Shown here in pieces: positions 24,931 to 33,600 of a DNA stretch of 35,673 nt. The translations under genes and the position numbers were made by a program. How positions within the stretch are numbered: the first letter of the stretch is position 1; every line of letters begins with the position of its first letter. The DNA lies in the NCBI GenBank assembly GCA_022614915.1, contig JAKEHV010000515.1:1-35673 (forward strand), read 5' to 3'. This stretch comes from Gemmataceae bacterium (lineage in GTDB: Bacteria > Planctomycetota > Planctomycetia > Gemmatales > Gemmataceae). The notes under the pieces were generated by a model. That model was not told the origin of the DNA. It made no database searches and was given only the letters and a program-made list of their open reading frames with translations.

Positions 24931-26133
24931 ATGTTCAAGAATGGGCGCTTGATCTGTTTGGCAGTGTTAGTCGGCCACATCGTTGCCGGCGCCGTGTGGC
25001 TTCAAGGTCCGTTGCCACGCGCAGTGCTGGACGGCGAAGGGGAACATCTCTGGCCCGTTCGGTTTTCGCCGGACTCGCAGTGGCTCGTTGTGGAGAGGCG
25101 AACTGCGAAGATTGATTTGTTGGATCATCAGGTTTGGAATCTCACCGAAGGCCGGGCGGTGCTGCGCTTTGGAGCGGCGCGTGTTTACGCGCGCGCCTTT
25201 TCCGACGACAGTCGCTGGTTCGCTCAGGCCTTTACCGAGGACGATTCAGCCAAGAACACCCGCGTGGGAATCTGGGACCTGGAAACCGGCCAAGAACTAA
25301 GGGATCTGCGCTGGGCCAACCTGCCCGGCGCCATGCCTTGGAACATGTCCGGCTCGTCGCTCGCGTTCACTTCCGAGAAACAATTGCTCTTGGGCGCTGC
25401 CAATTTCGATATCTGGGACGTCATCGCAAAACGCAAGATTGCTCCTTTTGAGATGTTGGTGCCCATCGGGCCGATGCCGCATAACTGGGAAACCTCGCTT
25501 TTTGGCTTTCCGGGTGAGGGCGGCCGGCACGTGCGCCTGTATTCGCTGGCAACGCGCACAGTTGTGGGCGAATTCGCGCTGCCCAAGGACATACGCAATT
25601 TTCGCTGGAGTGAAGACGGCCAAGTGCTCGCCGCCGACCTTTACCTCTACGCGGGCGATCAGGACCTTGTCGGCATCCACGTGTGCGATGCGCGGACCGG
25701 GATTCGCCGTCGCCTAGCCAACGTCTCAGACTGTTCCATGCAAAGCGTCTCGTCCGATGGCCGATGGCTGGCGGTCAGCACTGAGTCGGCCTGGAGTTCG
25801 CGCTGGCGTCGCTTATGGGGAATGGACGGTTTGGGTCAATCGGTGATTCGTATCATTGACGTTTCAACTGGTGAGCCGCGCGAAGATATCCCTGGACGCG
25901 TCGCGCTATTTGCGCCGGACGCCCAAACGCTAGCTGTGCGCACTGTGAGCGGCAACGTCGAGATTTGGGACATTCCACCGCCTGAGCCGTGGCTGCGCTG
26001 TGTGGTTTGGGGATTGGCCGCGGCGCTTGGAATACTGATACTGCGATTGGGTTGGAGATTTGTTTCAAAGAGAATATTCGCGCTTAAGTCTCGATACGGT
26101 GCGTCGCGGGGCCGACGGCCTGACACAGATTAG
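24931..26133 (+). CDS. Membrane-anchored WD40-like propeller protein
   Basis: A 400-residue protein with an N-terminal hydrophobic anchor (LICLAVLVGHIVAGAVWL) and a C-terminal transmembrane segment (VVWGLAAALGILILRLGW) followed by a basic cytoplasmic tail (KSRYGASRGRRP). Between them lies a degenerate propeller of WD40-like blades: VRFSPDSQWLVVE, VGIWDLETGQELRD, FDIWDVIAKRK, VHVCDARTG-like and IRIIDVSTGEP, ending VEIWDIPPPEP. The blades are more diverged than in the large WD40 protein at 17-19.5 kb. The 3' end overlaps the convergent GH15 gene by 50 bases. The ribosome binding site is weak. Confidence 0.75.
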   Translation: MFKNGRLICLAVLVGHIVAGAVWLQGPLPRAVLDGEGEHLWPVRFSPDSQWLVVERRTAKIDLLDHQVWNLTEGRAVLRFGAARVYARAFSDDSRWFAQAFTEDDSAKNTRVGIWDLETGQELRDLRWANLPGAMPWNMSGSSLAFTSEKQLLLGAANFDIWDVIAKRKIAPFEMLVPIGPMPHNWETSLFGFPGEGGRHVRLYSLATRTVVGEFALPKDIRNFRWSEDGQVLAADLYLYAGDQDLVGIHVCDARTGIRRRLANVSDCSMQSVSSDGRWLAVSTESAWSSRWRRLWGMDGLGQSVIRIIDVSTGEPREDIPGRVALFAPDAQTLAVRTVSGNVEIWDIPPPEPWLRCVVWGLAAALGILILRLGWRFVSKRIFALKSRYGASRGRRPDTD

Positions 26134-27871
26134 ACGCCGTGTTGACGAGGCCGACGTGGGAAAACGCTTGCGGGAAGTTGCCCACCTGACGGCGCACCAC
26201 GGGGTCGTATTCCTCGGCGAGCAGGCCAACGTCGTTGCGTAATTGCAAGAGTTGTTCGAACAGCTCGCAGGCTTTTTCGTGCCGGCCTTGGAGGGCAAGG
26301 TTATCCGCCAGCCAGAAGCTGCACGCCAAGAACGCTCCCTCGCCAGGCGGCAAACCGTCCACCGCCGATGATGCCGAGTAACGAGCAACCAAACCGTCGC
26401 TCTTGAGATGGCGCTCGATCGCCGCGACCGTGCCACCCACGCGCGGGTCGCTTGCGGGTAGAAAGCCGACGAGCGGGATCATGAGCAGGCTGGCGTCCAA
26501 CTCCTTGCTGCCAAAGTATTGCACGAAGGAGTTCCGCTTGGCGTCGAAACCTCTTTCACAGACTTCCGCGTGGATCGTGTCTCTGAGGTTGCGCCAGCCC
26601 TCGACCGGCCCATCGAGGCCGAAATTCTCCGCAGCCTTCACCATGCGATCGGCCGCGACCCAGGCCATCACCTTCGAATGGGTAAAGTGACGGCGTGGAC
26701 CGCGTACTTCCCAGATGCCCTCGTCGGGGTCGCGCCAAACCTTTTCCAGGTATCCGACCAGGGCACGCGCCACGCGCCAGGCGTTTTCGTCCGCCTTCAA
26801 GCCGACTCGTTCGGACATGTACAAGCTATCGACAACTTCCCCAAACACGTCGAGCTGGAATTGAGTGGAGGCGGCGTTGCCGATGCGCACCGGTCGGGAG
26901 TCTTCATAGCCGGGCAGCCAGTCCAGCTCCAGCTCCGGCAGCCGGCGCTCGCCACCCAGCCCGTACATGATTCTGAGGTTCGACGGCGTGCCCGCCACCG
27001 CCCGCAACAGCCAGTCGCGCCAAGCCTGGGCTTCTTTTGTGTAACCGTTCAGCATCAAGGCATAGAGCGTGAACGTGGCGTCGCGCACCCAGCAAATGCG
27101 GTAGTCCCAATTGCGCACGCCGCCGAGCTGTTCCGGAAGCGAAGTCGTTGCCGCGGCCACGATGCCGCCGGTCGGGGCATACGTGAGCGCCTTCAGCGTG
27201 ATCACTGAACGCAGCACCGCGTCGCGCCAACTCCCCTGGTACGTGCAGCGGCTCGACCAGCGCCGCCACCAGCGCTCGGTAATGCGAATCGCCTTCTCCG
27301 GTTCGATCGGCGGCGGCGTGGATTCGTGGCATGGCTGCCACCTCAGTACGAACGGCACTTGTTGCCCCTGGGCCACTTGAAAGTCGGCCACCGTGGTGAG
27401 GTCTTCGCCGTGCAATTCGACCGGCGTGTCGAGCAGCAAGGCGTCCGGGCCGGCCAGCGCACGGATGCCGGTCTGGGTCCGCCGCACCCAGGGGACGATT
27501 GAGCCATAGTCGAACCGGATGACAAGCTGCATGCGCATGGGCACCACGCCGCGCTTGCCCACAACCATCCGCACCAGCGTCGGCGTATCGCCGCGCGGCG
27601 GCATGCAATCGATCACCGTGACCGTCCCGGTGTCTGTCTCATGCTCCGTTTCCAAGACCAGCGTGCCTTCGCGGTAGCGCCGGCGCGTGCGGCTAGCGCC
27701 TGCCGGAGTCAGAAGCCAGCGGCCGTGCTCGTGCGTGCCCAAGAGTCCAGCGAAGCACGCTCCCGAATCAAAGCGCGGCAAACACAGCCAATCGATGGAG
27801 CCGTCTTTGGCGACCAACGCGGCGGCATGGCAATCGCCGATCAAGGCATAGTCTTCGATGCGCGTGGACAT
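26084..27871 (-). CDS. GH15 family glycoside hydrolase (glucoamylase/trehalase type)
   Basis: A 595-residue member of glycoside hydrolase family 15, which includes bacterial glucoamylases and trehalases. The start at 27871 is preferred over one eight codons upstream because CGGAAAG lies before it and MSTRIEDYALIGDCH is the usual N-terminus. The N-terminal beta-sandwich is followed from about residue 215 by the (alpha/alpha)6 barrel, with the substrate-binding GGVRNWDYRICWVRDA. The probable general acid is Glu388 in GIWEVRG and the probable base is Glu553 or Glu554 in LLAEEYDP, with NFPQAFSHVGL downstream. No signal peptide, so it acts in the cytoplasm on starch fragments or trehalose; the sequence does not decide which. 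It is monocistronic, divergent from the M91-like gene. Confidence 0.92.
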   Translation of the reverse strand: MSTRIEDYALIGDCHAAALVAKDGSIDWLCLPRFDSGACFAGLLGTHEHGRWLLTPAGASRTRRRYREGTLVLETEHETDTGTVTVIDCMPPRGDTPTLVRMVVGKRGVVPMRMQLVIRFDYGSIVPWVRRTQTGIRALAGPDALLLDTPVELHGEDLTTVADFQVAQGQQVPFVLRWQPCHESTPPPIEPEKAIRITERWWRRWSSRCTYQGSWRDAVLRSVITLKALTYAPTGGIVAAATTSLPEQLGGVRNWDYRICWVRDATFTLYALMLNGYTKEAQAWRDWLLRAVAGTPSNLRIMYGLGGERRLPELELDWLPGYEDSRPVRIGNAASTQFQLDVFGEVVDSLYMSERVGLKADENAWRVARALVGYLEKVWRDPDEGIWEVRGPRRHFTHSKVMAWVAADRMVKAAENFGLDGPVEGWRNLRDTIHAEVCERGFDAKRNSFVQYFGSKELDASLLMIPLVGFLPASDPRVGGTVAAIERHLKSDGLVARYSASSAVDGLPPGEGAFLACSFWLADNLALQGRHEKACELFEQLLQLRNDVGLLAEEYDPVVRRQVGNFPQAFSHVGLVNTASNLCQAVGPATHRIET

Positions 27872-27980
27872 TAAACTTTCCGCAGATTCGAGCAACTTGG
27901 CCGCATCGGCATCGTTTCGCAGATAATACCTTTAGCCCGCCCAAGCGGCAATGGTCGCCGGCGGATTCCGGAGAGCGCGC

Positions 27981-28826
27981 ATGAAGACCTACACCATCGG
28001 CGGCAAGGGCGGCTACACCATGAACATCGATGGCCTTGCCGACACGGACTACGAAGCTTCCATTTTCAAATTACTGGCAGAACTCGAGGGCCAAACGGTC
28101 GGCAAGAAGCTGTTCACCGCGATTCAAATTCAGTGCGCGGGGAAAAAGCTCGTCGTCCAAAAGCGCAAGCCCTCCGGCACATCGTTGGAGCAGGTTTGCA
28201 ACGCCGGTGCATACACGGCCAAAGACTTGGACACCGGCGGCCGCGATATCTACGTCTTGGAAGAGCAAAAGGCGGCGGAGAAACGCAAAAGCGTGGCCAA
28301 GGGAAAATCGCTCATGGGCTACGAGGCGGAAGAGAATCCAAAGTCGGCGATCTACGACAAGAAGGCGCTCGGCAGCGGCGAGGGGACCGACGCCACCGTC
28401 CGTTTCACTCCCGGCGTGTGGGCCGAGACAACCGGCGAATGTCGCATGCCGGGCAGCAAATTTCAAGGGCCGGGCAGCACCCCCGACGCCGTCCTCTTTC
28501 ATGAATTGTTTCACGCCTACCGGATCATGACCGGCACGCAGCTCAAAACCCGGATCAGCATCGACGGCCACACCAGCCAGCCGCACGAGGAATTCGCGGC
28601 CAATCTGGTCACCGATGTATACCTCAGCGATTTGAAGAAAAGCGACCTGCGCTCATTCGATCACGGCACCTACGGGGTCTTGAAAACGCCGAAGGAATTC
28701 CTGAAGCGGAACAAGAACGAAGCTGTCGTGAAGGCATTCTGCGACGACCTCGCCATCAAGCCGCTGCTTGCCGACCTCAAGACGGTGCAGAGCGCTTTCA
28801 ATCCGATTCGCGACGTGTTGCGCTAA
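27981..28826 (+). CDS. M91-like (NleD-type) zinc metallopeptidase
   Basis: A 281-residue protein with a zincin motif HELFH (residues 174-178) in VLFHELFHAYRIMTG and a likely third ligand, Glu203 or Glu204, in PHEEFAAN. This arrangement, with HAYR following the motif, resembles the M91 family, whose type member NleD is a secreted effector of pathogenic E. coli. The N-terminal half (MKTYTIGGKGGYTMNIDGL, then a lysine-rich region) has no known domain and no signal peptide. It may be a toxin, an effector or an internal protease. GGAGAG precedes the start. Its stop codon overlaps that of the convergent ygfZ gene by four bases. Confidence 0.72.
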   Translation: MKTYTIGGKGGYTMNIDGLADTDYEASIFKLLAELEGQTVGKKLFTAIQIQCAGKKLVVQKRKPSGTSLEQVCNAGAYTAKDLDTGGRDIYVLEEQKAAEKRKSVAKGKSLMGYEAEENPKSAIYDKKALGSGEGTDATVRFTPGVWAETTGECRMPGSKFQGPGSTPDAVLFHELFHAYRIMTGTQLKTRISIDGHTSQPHEEFAANLVTDVYLSDLKKSDLRSFDHGTYGVLKTPKEFLKRNKNEAVVKAFCDDLAIKPLLADLKTVQSAFNPIRDVLR

Positions 28827-29812
28827 GCTTCTTTCGTGAAAGGCAGTTCACTCACGGCAACTTTCCGGCCCCCTTTCAGAAGCATCTGTGTTCCCGGCGT
28901 TTGGCTGCCGCGGCGCAGATAGGCCAATGCGATTACCTGGTCGAGCCGCGGCGAAAACACCGACGACGTAGTCTGGCCGACTTCGGGCAGATTCTCCCCT
29001 CGCCCCTGGGGGGGAGAGGGGTAGAGGGTGAGGGGGCTACCCACGGCGACCGGGTCCGGACCTTCGACTTTCAATCCGAGCAGCGTGCGGTTCACCTGGC
29101 CGCGGTCGCGCGCCATCACGATCGGTTCCTGGCCCAGGAAACAGCCTTTGGTGTAACTGATTGCCTGCGCCGTCCGGCCCACCTCCATGACCAAGCGGTT
29201 TTCGTCGAGGTCCTTGCCATACTCCGGCAGCCCGGATTCGACTCGCAATATCTCCCAAGTGTCCATGCCTGCCATTACCACGCCGTGCCTCTGCAGCCAA
29301 TCCACGAGCGCGGTTCGCTCGTCCATAGCGAAAAAGAGGTCGAAACACGGCACGCTTGGTCCGGGGAAGCGTCGAGCCCGTACTGTTATTCCCGGCGCCA
29401 ATTCAACAAATCTCTGCTGCAACGGCTTAAGCGCAGCCAAGTCCGCCAGCCCTTCCGCCTTTGGTCCGCACACGCGCAGCATCGACCACTGGGCGGAACG
29501 ATTCGCGATATCCACTTGTTCGCTTACCAGAAAGTGATCGAGGTGAGCAATGAGCTTTTCCGCTAGACCGGGGACAACGTCGATCCAAAAAACGCTCTTT
29601 TCATACTGAATCCAACCGTGCGCCACGACGCGGGCTTTGTGCGTCGTGAAAAACGCCTCGCAGCCAAAGCCCTCGGGCAAGTTCTTGATGTCGTTCGTGC
29701 ACAGGTTGTGCAGAAAAGGTCGCGCGTCCGGACCGGACACTTCGACAAGGCCCGTGCCGGCGAAGTCGAAGCAGGCAGCCCTTTCCAAGGCGGCATGGTA
29801 ATCGGGATACAT
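28823..29812 (-). CDS. ygfZ: Folate-binding protein YgfZ/GcvT-like
   Basis: A 329-residue member of the YgfZ/IBA57 family, which helps to repair or assemble iron-sulfur clusters in a tetrahydrofolate-dependent way. The family signature K-G-C-[FY]-x-G-Q-E is present as KGCFLGQE (residues 222-229), including the key cysteine. The N-terminal part (VSGPDARPFLHNLCTNDI) matches the GcvT-like fold. A repeat-derived insertion (SPLTLYPSPPQGRGENLP, about residues 259-276) interrupts the linker before the C-terminal barrel; it corresponds to 28996-29037 in the DNA. It starts one base after the stop codon of the LarA-like gene, so the two are translationally coupled. Confidence 0.9.
   Translation of the reverse strand: MYPDYHAALERAACFDFAGTGLVEVSGPDARPFLHNLCTNDIKNLPEGFGCEAFFTTHKARVVAHGWIQYEKSVFWIDVVPGLAEKLIAHLDHFLVSEQVDIANRSAQWSMLRVCGPKAEGLADLAALKPLQQRFVELAPGITVRARRFPGPSVPCFDLFFAMDERTALVDWLQRHGVVMAGMDTWEILRVESGLPEYGKDLDENRLVMEVGRTAQAISYTKGCFLGQEPIVMARDRGQVNRTLLGLKVEGPDPVAVGSPLTLYPSPPQGRGENLPEVGQTTSSVFSPRLDQVIALAYLRRGSQTPGTQMLLKGGRKVAVSELPFTKEA
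28996..29037. repeat. GC-rich palindromic repeat in the ygfZ gene
   Basis: CCCCTCGCCCC followed by G-rich GGGGGGGAGAGGGG forms a hairpin, with GTAGAGGGTGAGGGGG continuing. The first 26 bases match 5955-5980 (22 of 26) and the last 26 match 24611-24636 (21 of 26). It is in frame and encodes YPSPPQGRGE. Confidence 0.7.
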
Positions 29813-29813
29813 G

Positions 29814-31025
29814 TCAGCTCTTTTTCAGAACGGCGAGCGACCGGTGCGCGTCGGGAATGACGAGACAGGATTCCGCGCTGTCGATCAAGTGTGTTATTTG
29901 GCCCGGTTTTTCCAGCGGCGTGGCGAACAGCTCTTCGACCGCCTCGTCCGCCAATCGGCTTAGAAGATAAAGCCGTGCTTCCAGGGCGGCGCTGGCCCAG
30001 GAAAACCCCGTGGCCGCGTCTTCGGGCATTTCCGCAAGCAGTGCCTTAAGTCCCAAAGCGGGTTCGTCGGTTTCGCGCAAGAGCTGGGCGGCCGCGCCGA
30101 GCTGCGGTTTGGCGTCCGTGACAAGCGCGATGCGGCCGCCGGGCTTGACGACACGCGCGCAGCACAAAAAGGCGCGCGCCAGGTCGTCGAAGGTGTGCCG
30201 GGCCGGGTCGCCGCCGATGCCCGCGACGACGAGGTCCGCGAGCCGATCGACTTCCAGACGCCAGCGGGCATCGAGCAGCTTTACGCCGGTCCCGCTCGAT
30301 TCAACCGGTCCGGCGATGATGTGGACGAACTCGCCGTCGCCTCCTTCGATCGCTTGAACCAAAAAAGGAGCGCCCAACAGCCAGGCCACCTCGACCGCTT
30401 CTTGTCGCAACGGCGAAACGGCACGGCCCGGCGCTTGAATGCTGAGTTTGGCAAACAGGGCTTGCTGCGTTTCCTGATCGGCCAGCGTGGGAAAGAGGGC
30501 GGTTTCGGCGCCGCGCACGCCCACGAGCGGGTCGTAACCGCGTCCGGTGAGCAGCACGATTTGATCGGCATCGACAACGGTGCGATTCAAGTAAATGCGG
30601 CGGCCGGCGCGGGTGGTCGCCAGATAACTGAGCTTGCGGCGATCGTTGGGTTGATGTGTCTCAACGCGGACTTCCTGAAATTCATCCGGCAGGTCTTCCA
30701 GCCAAGGTTGGCCGGTCGAAGGCGCCGGGCACACCAAGGTAATGGCGCTTAACGCGACTTGCGCGGATTGCAGATGGCTCAAAAGCGGCGGCAACAACTC
30801 TCCAAGCCGGGGCAACGACTCATCGACGACAACGGCGACATGATCGTCCGGCGTCAGAGCGCGGTAGAGTGGCGGAAAGTCGATCGGGGCGTCCAGCGCG
30901 GCTCGAACGGCTGCTCCCAGATCGGCGATCGGCGGCGCCAGCGCTTGCCGGTGCGTGGCCACCAAGCCGCGCTCGGGCACATCCAGTTCCAGCACGTGCC
31001 GGCCCCAATTCAAACGCACCTGCAT
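29814..31025 (-). CDS. LarA-like (DUF2088) protein without the usual nickel-pincer residues
   Basis: A 403-residue homologue of the nickel-pincer lactate racemase LarA and its DUF2088 relatives. Recognisable parts are DDHVAVVVDES near the N-terminus and, later, GVRGAETALFPT, where active LarA has a GGxK segment carrying the cofactor-binding lysine. Here Glu174 stands in place of that lysine (Lys184 in L. plantarum LarA), and Asp165 where the preceding histidine (His174) is expected. The usual THRP segment with the other histidine (His108) reads LVCPAPST. It is therefore unlikely to hold the nickel-pincer cofactor. It is the middle gene of a tight operon: nine bases after the PrcB-domain gene and one base before ygfZ. 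Confidence 0.75.
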   Translation of the reverse strand: MQVRLNWGRHVLELDVPERGLVATHRQALAPPIADLGAAVRAALDAPIDFPPLYRALTPDDHVAVVVDESLPRLGELLPPLLSHLQSAQVALSAITLVCPAPSTGQPWLEDLPDEFQEVRVETHQPNDRRKLSYLATTRAGRRIYLNRTVVDADQIVLLTGRGYDPLVGVRGAETALFPTLADQETQQALFAKLSIQAPGRAVSPLRQEAVEVAWLLGAPFLVQAIEGGDGEFVHIIAGPVESSGTGVKLLDARWRLEVDRLADLVVAGIGGDPARHTFDDLARAFLCCARVVKPGGRIALVTDAKPQLGAAAQLLRETDEPALGLKALLAEMPEDAATGFSWASAALEARLYLLSRLADEAVEELFATPLEKPGQITHLIDSAESCLVIPDAHRSLAVLKKS

Positions 31026-31034
31026 GCGACTTCC

Positions 31035-31898
31035 TCATTTTTTCGAAACGAAATCCACTTTCCCTTCGAACCGCTCAATCAAGGCCACCACGCCAGGGTG
31101 AGTAAAAGCCTGGGTGACGTTGCCCTCCGGCGGCTGCGCGTGCCAATGCACCGTCGCCTTCTTGCCCTCGATATGTACGGAATCGACAACCACTTTCCAG
31201 CCGCCGGTCGGCTTGCTGCCGGCGGTAACGACAATCAGCATGTGCGTTTTCCAGTTGATGCCGTCCACCTTGAGGATCTTCACAAGGGCTTCCACGGCCG
31301 CCTTTTCTACCACGGGCTGAGGCGCGTCGAGGTCTTTGAACGGAGTGGCGGCGATCAACTCGTCCACGCTGCGCAGCACGAGCTTTTGCTGTTCGGTTCG
31401 ATTTGGCCCCGCCTTTGGACCGTAGGGCCAGCTCCCTTGACCCAGAATCTTCAAGTTTTTGCCTTTGTCTTTCTTGTCTTTGTCGTCTTTGTCCTTCGGT
31501 TTGCCCTTGTCGTCGTCTTGGGCCACAAGTTCCAGCCGCGCGGGCCAGACTTCGAAATGGTCTTTGCCTTCGAGTTTACGGAACTCGACGGACTTGCCGA
31601 TGAGCCGGACGCGTTTGCCTACATAGGGGTCGAGAATGTTTTTCGCGTTGCCCACGTACACGCCGCGGACAGAGGGCTGCGCGTTGCCCTCGAGCGCCAG
31701 GTGATAGGGCACGTAACGGCCGAAGCCGAATCCTTTGGGGGGCGCCGCCTTCTTGAGGACGCCGACGAAGGAAGTCTCTTTGCCCTCCTGCGCCTTGTAC
31801 CAAGGCTCCTTAGAGAATAGCTCGAGCTTCGCAGGAGGATTTGGGTTGCCCGCTTGAAGGAAAAAGAAACAACCGGCAGCAAAGACAAGGGTGCGCAT
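31035..31898 (-). CDS. Secreted protein with PrcB-like C-terminal domain
   Basis: A 287-residue exported protein. The ATG at 31898 is chosen because CGAGGTTCC lies just before it; the frame upstream is not gene-like. A signal peptide (TLVFAAGCFFFLQAG) precedes an OB-fold-like region (VGVLKKAAPPKGFGFGRY, with VGKRVRLIGKSVEF), a lysine/aspartate-rich linker (KGKPKDKDDKDKKDKG) and a C-terminal domain with GSKPTGGWKVVVDSVHIEG and VTQAFTHPGVV. That last part matches the PrcB C-terminal domain first described in the stability factor of Treponema dentilisin. It is the first gene of the operon with the LarA-like and ygfZ genes. Confidence 0.75.
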   Translation of the reverse strand: MRTLVFAAGCFFFLQAGNPNPPAKLELFSKEPWYKAQEGKETSFVGVLKKAAPPKGFGFGRYVPYHLALEGNAQPSVRGVYVGNAKNILDPYVGKRVRLIGKSVEFRKLEGKDHFEVWPARLELVAQDDDKGKPKDKDDKDKKDKGKNLKILGQGSWPYGPKAGPNRTEQQKLVLRSVDELIAATPFKDLDAPQPVVEKAAVEALVKILKVDGINWKTHMLIVVTAGSKPTGGWKVVVDSVHIEGKKATVHWHAQPPEGNVTQAFTHPGVVALIERFEGKVDFVSKK

Positions 31899-32031
31899 AG
31901 GAACCTCGATTTCATCCAGCCAATCTTCCCCACGGCCGCTTGCGGCTTCGCGCTCGCAATGTGCCGCGCAAACTTGAAGCGAACGGCCTGCTGCTATTGT
32001 TCGCGCGGCGCGTCGCGGCGGCAACCCGGCG

Positions 32032-32059
32032 TTGTTCGGATTTTTCGCCGGCTTATAAT
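32032..32059 (+). promoter_or_regulatory. Candidate promoter of the aldehyde dehydrogenase gene
   Basis: A perfect TATAAT (32054-32059) lies 16 bases after TTGTTC (3 of 6 for -35). The leader would be short, with AAGGAGG at 32070-32076 ahead of the ATG at 32085. Confidence 0.55.
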
Positions 32060-32084
32060 GAAACCAATCAAGGAGGTTTTCTAT

Positions 32085-33590
32085 ATGTCTGGATCCCCCT
32101 CACTTCAGACAGACGGCAAGCACCTTATCGCCGGCGAATGGCTCGGGTCCGCGCGCACTTTCCCAAGCGCCAGCCCCGCCGACTCGCAAGAAGTCGTCGG
32201 CGTCTTTCCCAGAGGCGGCAAGGACGAAGCCGACCGGGCAGTGGCGGCCGCGCGGGCCGCGTACCCTGCCTGGCGGCGGACGAGCCGCATCCTGCGCGCC
32301 GAGCTGTTCGACCAACTCGCCCAGATTGTCAAACGCGAGACCGACAATCTCGCCCGCCTCATGGCGCGCGAGTGCGGCAAAGTCGTCACCGAGTGCCGGG
32401 CCGAGGTCGTCGAAGGCCTGCACATGATTCAGTATGTCTTCGGCACGGGACGTATGCCGATGGGCGACGTCTTGGCCTCGGAAATCGCCGAGAAGGACGC
32501 GTTCATGCGCCGCAAACCCTGGGGCGTGGCGGCAGTCATTACGCCTTGGAATTTCCCGTTCGCGGTGCCCCTCTGGATGCTGGGACCGAGCTTGCTCGAA
32601 GGTAACACGGTCGTTTTCAAGCCCTCGGAGGACACGCCGGCGATCGGCCAGCGCTTGGTCGAGTTGTTCGTGGAAGCGGGCTTTGCGCCGGGTACGATCA
32701 ACCTGGTGCACGGCGAGGCGGAAGCCGGCGAAGCACTCGTGCGCAATCCGGAAGTCAACGTAGTATTGTTCACGGGCAGTTACGACGTGGGCCGGCGCAT
32801 CCAAGAAATCTCGGCGAGCATTCCCGACCGCATCGTGGCTTGCGAAATGGGCAGCAAAAGCGCGGTCATCGTCTGCGAAGACGCCAAGCTCGATCTGGCG
32901 GCCACCTGCGCCCTCATCAGCGCCTTCAAAACCAGCGGCCAGCGCTGCGTGTCCGCCGGCCGCATTCTGGTGCATGAAAAGATCTTTGAGCCGTTCACGC
33001 AAAAACTCCTGCCCCTGGCCAAACGCCTGCGCATCGGCAATCCCCTCGACGCCGGCAACTTCACCGGCCCGGTCATCAACCAGGCCGCAGTCGACAAAAT
33101 TCTTGGTTACAACGCTTTAGCCAAAAAAGAAGGCGCCGAAGTCTTTCTCGACGGCGGCCGCCTGAACGGCTCAGAGCACGCGCGCGGGTTTTTTCTCGCG
33201 CCGTTCATCTACCGGCAACGCCACGGCTTGGGCGCGCGCTCCATACGCGAAGAAGTGTTTGGCCCGCATCTGGCCTTGATCCCGTTTAGGAACAACGACG
33301 AAGCGGTCGCGATCTACAACGACACGGATTACGGCCTATCGCTCGCGGTCATTACGGAAAGCTATCGCGCCATGCGCTTCTTCCGCGAAGAGTGTGAGTA
33401 TGGCATGGGCTATGTGAACCTGCCCTGCATCGGCGCCGAAGTGCACCTCCCCTTCGGCGGCGTCAAGAAAAGCGGCAACGGCCATCCCTCCGCGGCCGGC
33501 CTTGTCGAAGCCGTAACGCATAAGACGTCCTGGACCGTCAACCACGCGGAGGAAGTGAAGATGGCGCAAGGGTTGACGACGACCGTTTAG
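32085..33590 (+). CDS. NAD(P)-dependent aldehyde dehydrogenase
   Basis: A 501-residue member of the aldehyde dehydrogenase superfamily. The start at 32085 has AAGGAGG eight bases upstream; the long open frame before it is not part of the gene. Active-site residues are Asn156 (TPWNFPFA), Glu254 (ACEMGSKSA, with Ser in place of the second Gly of the usual ELGG), and the nucleophile Cys288 (SGQRCVSAG). KPSEDTP (about 179-185) is the cofactor-binding segment. The GQRCVSAGR pattern and the C-terminal HKTSWTVNH resemble ALDH7-like semialdehyde dehydrogenases, but the substrate is not settled. The gene is monocistronic, followed by a palindromic repeat. Confidence 0.93.
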   Translation: MSGSPSLQTDGKHLIAGEWLGSARTFPSASPADSQEVVGVFPRGGKDEADRAVAAARAAYPAWRRTSRILRAELFDQLAQIVKRETDNLARLMARECGKVVTECRAEVVEGLHMIQYVFGTGRMPMGDVLASEIAEKDAFMRRKPWGVAAVITPWNFPFAVPLWMLGPSLLEGNTVVFKPSEDTPAIGQRLVELFVEAGFAPGTINLVHGEAEAGEALVRNPEVNVVLFTGSYDVGRRIQEISASIPDRIVACEMGSKSAVIVCEDAKLDLAATCALISAFKTSGQRCVSAGRILVHEKIFEPFTQKLLPLAKRLRIGNPLDAGNFTGPVINQAAVDKILGYNALAKKEGAEVFLDGGRLNGSEHARGFFLAPFIYRQRHGLGARSIREEVFGPHLALIPFRNNDEAVAIYNDTDYGLSLAVITESYRAMRFFREECEYGMGYVNLPCIGAEVHLPFGGVKKSGNGHPSAAGLVEAVTHKTSWTVNHAEEVKMAQGLTTTV

Positions 33591-33600
33591 CGATACCGAG

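Noticed and set aside
30759..31820. A 353-codon plus-strand frame opposite the LarA-like and PrcB-domain genes
   Set aside because: It runs across the boundary of two well-supported minus-strand genes and has no family features.
31854..32084. Upstream extension of the aldehyde dehydrogenase frame
   Set aside because: The candidate TATAAT and AAGGAGG lie inside it, and the family N-terminus begins at 32085.
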